NCBI RefSeq assembly: GCF_019649055.1
Contig: NW_026570236.1
Coordinates: 124,001-188,000, forward strand
Length of the DNA stretch: 64,000 bases
Direction: 5' to 3'
Source: Paramacrobiotus metropolitanus
Taxonomy: Eukaryota > Tardigrada > Eutardigrada > Parachela > Macrobiotidae
Part shown: positions 13,626 through 26,400 of the stretch, in pieces
Position numbering within the stretch: the stretch's first letter is position 1
Layout: each line of letters opens with the position of its first letter
Notes under the pieces: model-generated
Told to the model about the DNA's origin: nothing
What the model saw: the letters and a program-made list of their open reading frames with translations, nothing else
The model's database searches: none
Position numbers and translations under genes: made by a program

Positions 13626-15996
13626 ATGGATACGGGGAAAAAAGTGGGGGATTTGTTCGGGCGACTCGGTAAGGTTCCCGGCCGCGGTGTGGGGATTGGA
13701 TTGCAGTTGTTGGTGGGAGCCGGTGGTCTGGCCTACGGAGTATCCCAGTCCATGTATACAGGTACGCCATTGCTTCATCCCTGTGCAGTTCCGTGAAGGA
13801 CACCGCGGTTTCCTTCTGCAGTTGAGGGTGGTCATCGCGCCATCATCTTCAGTCGACTGGGTGGTGTGCAGAACGAAGTGTACGCCGAAGGACTCCACTT
13901 CAGGCAAGTCAAACTCAAAAACGTGGAATCAAAATTTGAACAGGAACTGTTTGCTGTTTATGAATTTTCTGTTGACATAAAATTTGGTTAATCTACTTTT
14001 ACGATCGATACTCGAGCCGATTTCTGCGGCAGTGTTGACGAATGCCGCGAACCCTTACAAGTAGAGAAATTTTGGAAAAATTGTGTAGCCAGTCTTTAGT
14101 TGAAATTTTTGATTCCTCGTTGAGTTGGTTAAATATCCAATAATCCCCTCAAAACACCTTTGTACACGGGTATACCCTGCTGTTTGAAGTGCTGAATTGT
14201 TAGGCTTAGAACTACCAAAACATAGAACGAGCCAAGAGTCACCGTTGAGGTGTGTTTGTATCGAGATGGTGCTACTGAGTTCGGACATTAATGTTGCCTC
14301 TAGATAATGCTCTTAGCCCTTTGATTAACAACGGCTAGGACACCTTCTTTTGGTACATTTATTGGTACTGATTGTTCTAAAACTGTTAAGTATTTTATTG
14401 AGGGTTTTAAATTAGTGTACAGGTGTCGGGTACCTGACATTTTTCGTTTCCAGAATTCCTTGGTTCCATTATCCGATTATCTATGACATCCGTTCCCGAC
14501 CCCGGTCCATCTCCTCCCCAACGGGAAGCAAAGGTTAATCATTTGCTGACAGACGTCTGGGATAACTGGAATAAAACATGTTTATTTTTTGGTACAGATC
14601 TTCAGATGGTTAACATCAGTCTCCGTGTTCTCGCCCGTCCCGATGCCGTGGCGCTGCCGCGTATTTATCGCCAACTGGGCACCGATTATGATGAGCGAGT
14701 TCTGCCTTCCATCTGTAATGAGGTCCTGAAATCGGTGGTGGCCAAATTCAACGCATCCCAGCTGATCACCCAGCGTTCTCAGGTAATTTTTTGTTATTAA
14801 AATTAGTTATTCCTGTTAGTTTGCGACTGACGTACAAAGAAAGTTATAGTTATTTTGTTTTTCGAATTATGTATTCGTCTCTTGTTTCTTTGTCAAATTT
14901 TACACGGTACTTCAGGGAAGATTTTTTTTGTAGGTTTCGCTATTGGTTCGCAAGGAACTTACTGAACGAGCACGTGATTTCAACATAATCCTGGACGATG
15001 TGGCCATTACGGAGTTGAGCTTCGGCAAAGAGTACACCGCTGCCGTTGAATCTAAACAGGTACGGTTTTGCATGATTTTTCGGTATATTCGTTTTGGATA
15101 TTTAGATTGCTGTGCTTGTTGTTTTGAATCTGGAACAGTAAATTGAGGAATTTATTTTTAATTAGGTTGCTCAACAAGAGGCACAACGGGCCCAGTTTTT
15201 GGTCGAGAAAGCCAAACAGGAGCGCCAGCAGAAGATCGTCCAAGCGGAAGGAGAAGCTCAAGCAGCACTATTGATATCCTTTTTCTTCGACACCTTTATT
15301 TTATAGGGCATTATTATTGGCAATTTCCTTGGGGTTTTCTGATGATAACTCAGGGCTTATCGCTCTTCCGTAGCGGGAAGAGCTGAGCTGAGTTGCAGGG
15401 AGGCGTATGTTTTCTTGGTGAACTCCGACGTTTACGGTTATTCGTAGATATTTCTCACCGGGGTTCATCGTAATCACATACGTACAGTATCAGGGCAGTC
15501 TTTTAATACGGCAGATGAAAGTTTTTTAGCACTGACTTTCAGCTAGCGGCTGTTCGATAATTGCGGTACAGTTCTTCAACTCCTGTGTGATGTGGTCTTT
15601 GGTAATCTGATTAGTTCCCCGGGAAATTGTGGCAGATGGTGTTATTTTTGGTATTCCAAATTTATATGCGGTTTCTTTAACGGTAGCTTGTGTTTCCTTC
15701 GTGTACTTAGGAGATGCTGTGACGAAAAATCCAGGTTATTTGAAGCTGAGGAAAATCCGTGCTGCGCAAAGCATCGCGAGAACGGTAAGCAACCATTGAC
15801 GAATCTGATACATTTCGACTTATTTTGCTAATTAAAACTCTATCAGAATTGGAAAATGTCTTAACATTTTTTGTTTGTTTACTAGATCGCACAGTCTAAT
15901 AATCGTGCCTATTTGGATGCCAATACCTTGATGTTGAACCTTACTGATCTGGGTTATGATCAAGGAGCAACAAGGGCCGGGACGAGCAAGAAATAA
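13626..15996 (+). CDS. PHB2: Prohibitin-2
   Basis: Prohibitin-2 forms ring complexes with prohibitin-1 in the inner mitochondrial membrane, scaffolding and stabilising membrane proteins and supporting mitophagy. Eight exons: 13626-13761, 13822-13903, 14454-14533, 14598-14782, 14934-15059, 15166-15273, 15707-15784, 15886-15996; 906 nt, 301 residues, against 299 in human. Visible features are an N-terminal hydrophobic anchor ([17 protein letters not shown], residues ~27-43), the SPFH/PHB core ([67 protein letters not shown]), and the C-terminal coiled-coil region ([32 protein letters not shown]). Intron 2 uses a GC donor and intron 6 is AT-AC U12-type; both are required to keep the conserved frame. 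It converges with the helicase gene downstream. Confidence 0.97.
13904..14453 (+). other. GC-AG intron 2 of prohibitin-2
   Basis: The exon ends CACTTCAG and the intron begins GCAAGTC, the usual strong context for the rare GC donor. Joining to AATTCCTTGG gives HFRIPWF, the conserved prohibitin-2 sequence. No nearby GT restores the frame. Confidence 0.85.
15274..15706 (+). other. AT-AC U12-type intron 6 of prohibitin-2
   Basis: The exon ends CACTATTG and the intron begins ATATCCTTTTTC, a perfect match to the U12 AT-AC donor ATATCCTTT. It ends TTCGTGTAC before TTAGGAGATGCT. The join gives [14 protein letters not shown], equal in length to human AAKMLGEALSKNPGY. Using the nearby AG (15,709-15,710) instead breaks the frame. 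TTCTTTAAC at 15,673-15,681 resembles the U12 branch consensus TTCCTTAAC, about 26 nt from the 3' end, somewhat far for this class. Confidence 0.88.
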
Positions 15997-16525
15997 CTTA
16001 TTTCCGGTTGTTATGTTGCGACACTGCAATCGCAGGTGGTGTGGTTGTATTTGTTTTGCTTTTACTTTTTCTTATATTGTATTTGCGGGAGGCCCTAACA
16101 TGATTGGATTTTTAATTACTTAATAGTTTGGCTAATTGACATCTACGTGACAAATCTTGTTGCAGATGATACGCGTATTAAAATTAATTTTACTGGCCTG
16201 GAAAAATTGCAACAGAAAATCGTTTACTGCTGATAAGTCTGCCGTGAAGATGCTTTATTTGCGTAATGTTTCTGCGACTGAACACTGAACAAAAGAAAAG
16301 GCGCAACGCAACTGGCGCCACAGTAACCAGCTCAAATCAATGTAATAACGATGTATTTCTCGAATGCCAGAAACAAAATAATTCCAATTCTGAAGTTCCT
16401 AAGAGAACTCCGCTGTCCTGTCTCACGAAGATCATTGAAACGAGAACTTTGAGTAAGCCGAAAGTAACAGAAGTCGAACATCGTCACCGCAAAATCACCC
16501 TGGTTATCTCGCTGACCGCAGTGTC
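15997..16525. other. Intergenic, convergent 3' ends of PHB2 and DDX39B
   Basis: Shared 3' UTR space between two converging genes. No coding potential seen. One poly(A) signal for the minus-strand helicase is present. Confidence 0.7.
16254..16259 (-). terminator. Poly(A) signal AATAAA for the helicase gene
   Basis: TTTATT on the plus strand reads AATAAA on the minus strand, about 270 nt past the DDX39B stop codon. Confidence 0.55.
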
Positions 16526-19177
16526 TCAATTAGCCCACAAAGTTTCATCCAACTCATCCGGTATGGGAGCAATGTCAATATCGAACCGATCCTGAACAGC
16601 GGACAAGTTCTTACAATCATTTTCGTCGGATACCAGCGTGACGGCCAATCCTTTCCGATTGAAACGGCCTCCCCGGCCTATCCGATGCAGATACTGATCG
16701 CTGTTGAACGGACAGTCGTAATTGATCACGATGTTCACGCGCTCGATATCCATACCTAACGCAAAAACCGTAGAAAAAACGACGAACAAGACCGCTTAAC
16801 ATCCTGGAGCGTGCGAGCTACACAGTGTACACACCATAAAGTTTTTCCTTTTTACTGTTTTCCATTCAGAATACAGAAAGGGTACATTATGATGTACATA
16901 CAGTACAATATTACACCATCACAATTTAGACACCTTGCGACTTCACGAAACTAAATGAATGATGTACCTCGACCAAATAAATCGGTAGCCACCATAATTC
17001 GGGATGAAAACGACTTGAACTGCTGATATCGTGCCAGTCGTTCTATCTGCTCCATTCCTGAATGGATCATGACGGAAGGGTAATTGTTCTCAAACAAATG
17101 AGTGCCCAGCATCTGCGCCCGGTCCACCGTGTTCACGAAAATAATGCTAGTGCAGCAAACCATGATGAATACACGGTCTAATGCTGAAAACTCTCCACAT
17201 ACGTAAGCCAACATAAGGTGAAACATCACTTACATCTGATTATACTCCAAGGTATCCAGAATATGAATCAACCATTCCAGTTTTCCTGCTTCGGTGATCT
17301 TCACGTAATACTGGACAATGTGCTTCAATGTCAACTTGGCGCAGTCATCCACCAGATGCCTGTATGGGTCCTGTAAACAAAACATTTAAACCATTCACTA
17401 CTGCGAAAACCGTAAGCTATAAAGTCATATAAGAACGTAAACATAAGAAACATGAAGGAAGTAAGACACAGAAAGAATATAAGGAAGTAAGACACGGAAA
17501 GAATATGATTGTATGCATTCCATAAGGCGTAAGCGTTCATATTGCAAAAGTGACCACGGTGGAAGACTGGAAAGTTGCTTTCATTTTATTCTGATTTAAT
17601 TTGATACCTGCACAAACTCTTCACAAATCGGCATAATTTTCTTCGATAACGTGGCGCTGAATAGCATCACTTGCTTCTTCGCCGGAGTCGCGTCGAAGAT
17701 GACCTTTATCTGCGCGCGCATGTCTTCCTGGTGCAACATCTTGTCGCACTCGTCGATGATGAAGTGCTTAACGTGATCCAACTTGAGAATCTTATCGCGG
17801 ACGAGCGCTGCTAAACGACCTGGAGTGCCGATAATGACGTTCAGATCCGGGCGGTTGCGAATGTTCGTGATGTCCTTTTCGTACGCGATGCCACCGAAAA
17901 ACAACGACAGCGTTATGGATGGAAGGTACTTTTTGAACCGTTTGAACTGAGCAGCCGTCTGAAAGGCCAGTTCGCGAGTCGGCAAAAGGACAATAACGGA
18001 CGGCTGATTGGGATCGCTTGGATCCAGTTCCTGCAGAGTGGAAATCACGAAGACCGCTGCAAAAATACACAAGTATTTTAATTGCAAAGTATCGAAATAG
18101 CAGCTCCCAAAAAGTCTGCAACCACAAAAACAAGTGCATCAAAACAAACTGCTCAATTAGTTTACAATTTCAAATTTTATTAATTTTATAAATAGATTTA
18201 CATTACCAGCAACCAGAAAATATAATCGCGGAACAGAAAAAACATAAAAAAGCTTTTTAATAAATAAAACTGAAATTTCAACAAACTGAAATTACGAACC
18301 AGTTTTGCCAAATCCGGACTTGGCCTGGCACACCAAATCCATTCCCAGTACGGCTTTCGGGATGCAATTCGCCTGCACTTCTAAAAAAAATATTACGCTT
18401 GAACTTACCGTACACATGTTGAGACATTAAAAAGGAAATAGTGAAATACTGCCTGCAGCTACAGTGCTGAACTCTTTTTTTAAAACATTCCGTATTAATA
18501 ACTGAATCATTAATTCAAAGTAAATTATTTTTAATATTTTATTTTTTAAGTGTTTAAAATTGTGCAAACAGCCGATAAGTACAAATAACTATAACTGATA
18601 AGTACAAATAACTAATAAGTACATTTTTTTCGCATAAGCAATAAAAAGCTGTAAGCAGCATATGAACTATTAAGAAGTATGTACGCGACTACACGGCGGT
18701 CAGTTGCACACAGAAAAAAAGAAGCTGAAAAGTTCGAAACATGAAAAGCTGGAAACTGGAAAGTCACCGCTCTTAACGCCATTCGGACATCCATTCATTG
18801 TGGCGGTGTCGGCACCGGAAGGGCAAACCGACAAAGCATACGACTATTGGTGTGCTTTGATCTATCATAGGCTTCGACAAGCTACGACGGCCGCTCTAGT
18901 TTTTCCCGGTTTCACGTCCCTAACAAAACTGGGGAATCGCTTCAACCTTACCTGACGGATGCTTAAATCCAGCGTCCTGTATAGCGCGCAGAAGCTCGGG
19001 TTTCAACATAAGGTCCTTAAACTCCGCGGTATGCACGCTGGCCTCGCCCACATAATCCTCCTGCATGTAGTCCAGCGCATGATCATCAAGATTGTGATCG
19101 TGTTTGCCATTCGGCACCACCACATCGTCGGCGTCCTCGTAATCGAGAATTTCCTCAGACGCTTGCATTAGCGCCAT
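16526..19177 (-). CDS. DDX39B: DEAD-box RNA helicase UAP56/DDX39B (Hel25E)
   Basis: ATP-dependent RNA helicase of the TREX complex, acting in pre-mRNA splicing and nuclear mRNA export. Six exons 5' to 3': 19177-18952, 18380-18300, 18056-17608, 17370-17234, 17146-16968, 16755-16526; 1,302 nt, 433 residues (human 428). Motifs in order: acidic N-terminus with LDYED, Walker A AKSGFGKT (residues 95-102), Ib-type PTREL (128-132), GG, GTPGR (179-183), the UAP56-specific DECD in place of DEAD (204-207), SAT, the RYQQFKSF region, [15 protein letters not shown], and HRIGRGGR. The start is the only ATG that precedes the conserved LDYED tail. The human Walker motif is AKSGMGKT, so Met to Phe is the main visible change there. 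All introns are GT-AG. Confidence 0.97.
17455..17506. repeat. 26-bp tandem duplication in DDX39B intron 3
   Basis: Two adjacent units of 26 bp (17,455-17,480 and 17,481-17,506), each starting AAGGAAGTAAGACAC, differ at one base. It lies in an intron, with no effect on the reading frame. Confidence 0.85.
18574..18622. repeat. Degenerate tandem repeat of GATAAGTACAAATAACT
   Basis: Full units at 18,574-18,590 and 18,597-18,613 are followed by a partial AATAAGTACA. It lies in the first intron of DDX39B. Confidence 0.7.
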
Positions 19178-20460
19178 TCTGACACAGCGGACAAAAGTTA
19201 AAACTAAACCGACAGATTAGGCGCGGATTCAGCGGAAGGTAAACGACGCGGATACAGCGGAAAACAAAGCTGGAAACTGCAAAATACACAGATGCAGTGG
19301 AGTTACAGCTTCAGTCTAGTATGCCTGCAATGGCTGCTAGAAAAATCTTGGACAAGTTTCCGCGTCCAATGCGGGTCAGTCTACCACTGGGCTGTACTTG
19401 GGTGCGTCATGGCGAGTACTCTTGCTTATACCATAGAATTCTGATAGATTATTAATAAAAGTTTTAAATTTATAACTTACAAGATCTCCGTTAAAACTTA
19501 ACACCTTAAAACTTCCTGGAAAGATAACAACAGATGCAAATGTCGATCACTAAACCTGAACGATAACTGGGCATGTCATTTTACGAGTAATCAGGCAAAG
19601 GCCAAAGCGCCACTAGAGACCACTACAGAGAACGAGTAGTACGGGAGCAGTCGCAAAACACTGGCCTTTGGACTGATGCCTCATGGACAGCATTTGTGCA
19701 GGTCACGTATACTGACACGGACCAATACCCGCGGACGCGACCGCAAAAGGAAACAGCTAAAATTGATTATGAAAATTAATTTTGCTCTGGAACATCTGGC
19801 GATGCTCTGGATGAATGATATCGCAAAGTTAATTTTTTACTGTAAAAACTGTACATTTTTAATTGCGCAGAAGGCAAACCAAATCTGTACAGATATTCCT
19901 TCCACGATAGAAATTTAAATACAGTACTCGTATTCGTTTCTCTCCCTTGATTTCCCACGACCTAAGCGTAAAGAGATATGATCTAAAACAGAGTTTTTTA
20001 CTTTGTTTAGAGCAGTAACCGCCGAACCGCATCCCGACCAAACTTTTTATGTTCGGCTACATAGACTGCGGTCACATGTATGCATAATAAGTTGGGATGT
20101 CGTTTTCGCCTTTCGGCTTCTCTCTCACGAGTCACGTATGCATCAAATTTGCGGGTTTTTTATTTCATGCGGCAAGCGATCATAAATCGTGAATTCTCTT
20201 GCTCAAAGGTTAACAGCGCAAAATGACACAATCAAAACAGACCAAAATCAAAATTAAGGTCAGAGGAAGTGCGTATTATGGCACGGGTATCTATTACGGG
20301 TAAAAGCGAGGCGACACAATAACAAAACAAACCAACAACACAACAATAAAAGCTATATCCACATTGATCAATATACGGACAACAGAGTCCACAACAGATT
20401 CATCCAAATTCCCATCCATACACACCAAACACGGGATAATACAAAAGCGTACAAATCTCT
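19178..20460. other. Intergenic between DDX39B start and ADAM10 stop
   Basis: Both neighbours are on the minus strand, so this holds the ADAM10 3' UTR and the DDX39B promoter. I see no gene, repeat or clear TATA element. Confidence 0.6.
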
Positions 20461-23400
20461 TCACTTTTTCCTGCCATTTTGATCCTTCTTCACATAATGC
20501 GGGTTCCGTCCAGGCAGCGGCGGGGGTACCTGTGAGGAACTCGGTTGGTCCGATGAGCGGTGAGCATTGCTGAGAGGGGGAACAGCGGCGGAAGACGACG
20601 GGCCCGCACCTTTACGGTTCTTGCGATGGCCGCGCGGTGGTCCGCCGTTTTTATTAGGCGGGATGGGCAAGGGTGGGTGGTTGGTTTCGGAGATCACCTC
20701 ACTATAGGGAGGCGGCGCTTCGTGCACTTGCACCAGGGGAATGGCTGCCGATGTCGTCGTGGCATCGACCGGGGCGCTGGCTTCGGCAGGAGGCTGGCTG
20801 CGGCGGCGGTTACCTCCGCGTCCATGGCGGGGGTCACGGTGTCTAGGAACGCGGTCGCGATGATGCCGGACACCGTCAGGCCGCTAAAAACCGATAAAGT
20901 ACTTCAATTCCTATGACACTAATGCGTGCATTCCACGGATAAATAAACAAATCTCGTGTTTTAATTTCGCAATCATTTAAATGTTACTGCAATATTACCG
21001 AACGACGAGTTCTGCGCAGGGTGGAACTGATCGAATGCCAATCATCAGCTAACCGTCGTGCTGGACGCTTCTTCGGGTTGGAACTCGGGGTGTGCACGGC
21101 GCAACACTTGATAAAGCATCCCATAACAACAATCAAGGCGATTCCCATTAACATGACAGCCCACCAATTTGTCTGTAAGAAAAGATATCATGGTTAATGA
21201 ACACTGACCCGCGCAGGTTCAAAAGTCGAAATAAAATTACGTACCGTAACCCAAGCACCAGCACTTTCGAGTGCTTCCTGACTAAATAAATTGTTGGTCA
21301 ACCGTCGCAATGGACCATCACCATCCACCCGTCGACAACGATAGAAAATATCACAATATCCTCGGAAGTTGTTGCACGGCGCACCTGGGCGCAGTCGAAT
21401 GCCACCGTTAATGGTAACGTTATACGCGTTCCTGACTGGAAAACTTTTATCTCTGGTACTTTGACAACTTTCCGGTCGATCTAAGAATAAAACCAAGCTT
21501 TGTCAAATCCATGTCCAACAAAAAATTACGTGCAATATGCTATTTACTTTATTTGTTTGCTCTACAAAACTCTAACGAACCACACTCATATAACCGAAAC
21601 ATGGGTTACATTGAGCCTTGACACTACGATGTAGGGTAATTGAAACGAAGAGGGACTAAGTTAGACGTTAGACACTGCACCCATACAACAATGCCGAAAA
21701 ATTACCCAAAAAGTTACAGCAACTGTACTTCTGAAACCATATCCGAATTGATCTATAAACCATAACAATATCTCAATGACCATACTCGCACTGTACCACT
21801 ACCACTCAACGCAACATTCCCTATTTAAAATTTCTACCGCGAATTAAATACCTTTGAACTGGCAAGCAACGAAGCACATGGCTTCCTTCCCTTCCCTGTT
21901 CCGAGGCACCTTATCCTCGGTTAAAAAACATTGTTCCATGCCGAACAACAAACAAATGGAGGCATTACATTCTCCTCCCTTGCAGACTTTGGAATTATTA
22001 TCACAGGGAGTAATATCGGGTTTGGGCACGGGCGCCGGGCAAGTGGCATTATCGGGACGACACTGGGCCGCTTCAGTGCACTCGGTGGCCTCTCGGCACT
22101 GCTGAGGGATCTCGGTACCGTGCGCCGTGAAAGTGCAGTCGTTGGTGCAGCACGGTCCTTGTGAAGGACTGCAGTCGTAGTGGCGGGCTAACTCTGGCGA
22201 ATAGCGCAGTGTGCATGGCTTGGCGCGCTCTTTCACCCACTGATCTTCAATCTGGCGGGGATAACAACATTTTTCCTTGCACTCGTCCACATTGTATCCA
22301 CAGTCGCAATCCTCTCCTTTCTCGTAGATTTTATTTCCACAGTAAGCCAAGTCATTCGCTGCAAAAATTAGTTTTTATTAAATTGTCAAATAAACATAAA
22401 CGCTAGTCACGGCTATTGTAATTCCCACGATCTAAAATGCAAACGCGGCAAACTAACAATGAATCAGTGACAGTGAATTACCATAAGCCTATCATTAAGC
22501 GATAACGACCTGAAAACTCTACTGCCGTCAACGCTGGGTATAATTTGCATCATTATAAAAAATCCAAACACAGAGTCATAACCAGTTTACAACATACTCA
22601 TATAGTACAAAGGCGGAAACCTTTCTAAACACAACCAGGCAAGCATAAAACTTCTGCATAAAGAAATTTTAACTAATCAACAATCAACAGGAATAATACG
22701 TCCCATATTACTGAATAAATTAATAATCGCTGTTACAGTACAAAAATGCAAGAGTATCAAGCAAGAGTTTTTATTACTGTAAGTCTAAGCCACTCATGCC
22801 GATCCGTTACTCACTAGTACCTTCGAATGCTCATAACGGCGATGTTATGAAGAATTCGTATTTAACAATTTTTTTCTGAAAAAGGTTGCTCTTAGCAATA
22901 TTAGTTAACACACTTGACAACTTTACATTTTACGACGTCATGCTATCTGCGTTTTGAGCACCACGGCCAAAAACCTTCACTACAGCCGGACGTAACAGCC
23001 ACTCCACAGCCTCCATCCACACCATAATTCAACAATGACAATTACCATAATATTATATACACCTTTTTGTATAACTTACGGACAAAACAGTTCCGTTTGC
23101 CGTTCATCTGCGTCAAGACGGCTTTGAGCACCGCCGTCATATTCTCAATACTGCACGGACTGAATTTGTCATTGTTGGGTCGATCGCCGTTCGTTGCGCT
23201 CGGATACATGATGTAATTCCCGGCAGCGCCATTTGGCTGGCACAGTGCATTGGGTGGATCATGCTGGAGAGCGGAGAAAGAAGAAACAAATCATTAGAAA
23301 ATCAGGCCACCGTACAATCACAACAAACAAATTTTACGTTAATAACCAAGTTTCACAGTGACCGCGTATCATTAGGGTAATTACCGCGGCTCCAAAATTG

Positions 23401-26400
23401 TGACCAATCTCGTGGGCGAGTGTAAGGTGAGACACCGTCGGCGGCACCCGATTACCGTAATTGACGAAGGTTATTACACCGGTATTTAGGCTTTTGGCTG
23501 TTTGCACGCGCTTGCCACCGACCGTCTCCGTATATTTCTTGTAATTTTCACAAATTCCACCAGATGGGCCTAAAAATCACAAATTATTATTGGCAAAATT
23601 ATCTCGCAAGTGCTATGTGAATCTGTGGTAGTATCAAACACATTCTTGGAGACACATTGCAAATGTCAGACCCGAAGCTAACGTGGTACCAGTAGAGATT
23701 TCTTTGTACCTTACCTATCGACTAAACATCAGAATGGATAATAAAACTTGTTATTTCCCTTACTTTTATGTCACGTGCTCTGAATGTCACATATTTGACA
23801 TCAACTTCCAAACAATAAAAAACGTTATATTTTTTTTTAAATTGTCTCATAAAAAATAAAGCTTTAAATTTTAGCTTTTTTTCTCCAGCCGCCAGTAATG
23901 AAATTCTCAAAGATGCCAGCAGTGCCTGGGAAAACTGCTGCATTATTACCATTTGCCGACGCCACCCATGCCAATCCTAAAGTGCCGCCAGAAAAATCCC
24001 GGTAGGTAAACAAGAAGGCCAAACAGAAACTCGAATGGTCCATCATGGAATTATAATTGAGCAGATTGGAGACATCAAGGTATTTCTGGCAAAACGGATT
24101 GCGATCCTCACTGGCACAGCTGCTACTGTCATTGATCTGCAATCATACCAACACATATTCAGTTAAGCGTAATACCACACCGAGCACATGTAAACAGAGC
24201 CCACCACACGAAAACCAGCACGAGCACCCAAACGTCCTAAACAAGGCAACACACTCTCGCCGACCACTACGGCATGCACCATGTCAACCACCTCCCCACA
24301 CTCCCCAATTACACGCTAATCATAAATAAACGGCTCGTTGCCTGACTAACTCGCATTTTCATTGACCGCAAAACGAAACACTCGTTTTGCTCAAATGACC
24401 TGCTTCTCATGTGCAAATCTTCATGCTGCGCGTGGACATAAAAGGCAATATTAAAAAAATTCAAAACTAGAAGGCATTTTATGCAAGGAAACTGAATCTG
24501 CGCTGGATTAGGAAATAGCGTACGCTTGAATGAACCAGGAATTTTTACAGTAGTTAGTAGTTACCAAAACATAATGAAATGCTAAGTTCACGCGTGACAG
24601 TTTAGCAAGCATCTGACTAAAATTACAAATCAAAAAATCCTCTGATGTATGGCAATTTTCAAAAAATCAAGTTCATATCACAAAAAAAAGCAACCGACAC
24701 TCGTCGAAAGCATACCGTTGTGCGCTGAACGGCAAACTGGATCCCAACAATATCACCAAATTTGTGATTGCCATAAATCCGCGTTATGGCCTTAATGTGA
24801 CTAGAAATGATGGCCAGAATTTCTTCCCGTGTCCGTTGGTCATCTTTTTCTCGCTCATACACGGCATCCCAAAGGAACTTGTCAGTTTGAATGTACAAAT
24901 TGCATAGTCGGTTCTTGTCAGTGTCCGCTGGAGCGTCTCGTTTTCTCCGCGTACTATTGACGTTTCTTGCCCGGGAATACTTGTCCGCCGGCGATATCCA
25001 CACTTCATTCTCCGGTATGGCTGGATCGATGGCGGGTTCAGCGGAATTCTGCACTGAGCGCATCCAATCTCGGACTGGATCCGATAAGCCGCATGAGCCA
25101 CTGTGCGCTTCATGCGGCACGGAAATATTACCAGCGATGGAAGGAATCAAAACATTCCTTTCGGAATATATCACGGAATGAAAGCTCTTTGGTCCTTTGA
25201 AATATCTGCGGGTAAGAAAAAATTAAATATTGTGATACTACTAGATTCTGGGTACTGTCCCAGTGACCTGTCCCATGTTAAGTGGAACAGTTTATGGATT
25301 TGGATGCCCATAATTTTTGGCGATGCTTGTTTGCATAAACACTGAAGGTTATCAAATTAGGCAACATTAGCCCTACAATATCATAGAAAAAGCAGGGAAG
25401 CTCTTTCCTGTAGCAATAATTAATTAAATTAATTTTAATCAGATAACTGCAGAAATTATACGACTATCAGTGTTTACGAAAAAGCCGAAAAATATTCGAC
25501 AATTCCATATTATTTGCGTTGAAGTACGTAACCATAAGCAATGTCTATCTAAAGAAGCGAATACATAATTAATGCAGCTTCACCTGGAAAACTTCAGGCA
25601 AAATACTAGGAAATCAGCTTATAAACCAATTTTTCTAACGTCATTCGGTCAGATAAGACACCTATCAAAAGTCTCTAAAATCTCTACGAAAGAGCGCCCT
25701 ATTTCCTAGTAAAGGTGCAAAGGAATAATGCATCGTTTGTTTGTTTAATGGTTACTTGTGCTATGCTGCAGTTTTACTGCATCAGAATAAAGAGTAGAAA
25801 GACCTTGTCCATTGTTATGAAAAACGTACTTGTTGGCAGATTCCACAATAAACGTATCATTGTCGAGATAAATTTTTCCTTCAAATACTCCTTGCTTAAT
25901 GGCACCATGAACAGTCGAATCATTTACACCGACAACATTTCCATCAAACAAGAAGGAAGTGTCAACGCTGATCGCCCGTCCTCTTCCATCGGTAATCACA
26001 TGGTCGGCAGTAAACGCTGAGTTATCCGGATGTAATTTCAAATGGAAATCCCTGTAACATGAACATCATCTTTTGTAGCAACGACAACCATTTTCAATTT
26101 TCAAAGTTACAGGAAACAGTCAGAAAGAGTAACACTACAGAAGTCACAGGAAAAAGTCAATCGACCACTGTCGATTAAGTTCTCACTTCATTCAGAGAAA
26201 TTTCCAAAAGATGAGATAAAGCCATTTCAAAAACTAATATTTTAATTTCTGAAAACACTACCTACAAAGTGATACAAAGAATTAGAATTACAAATAATCT
26301 CAAAAATTTTGTTACTATGTGTCACGGTGCCACTTAACACAGGTATCACTACAGATGATATCACCGGCAAATTAGCAAGTAATATGATCGTTCGCATTTC

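Noticed and set aside
15707-15710. Conventional AG acceptor (TTAG) for prohibitin-2 exon 7
   Set aside because: Using it after the only available upstream exon end shifts the frame and loses the conserved Leu-Gly; the AC end three to four bases earlier fits exactly.
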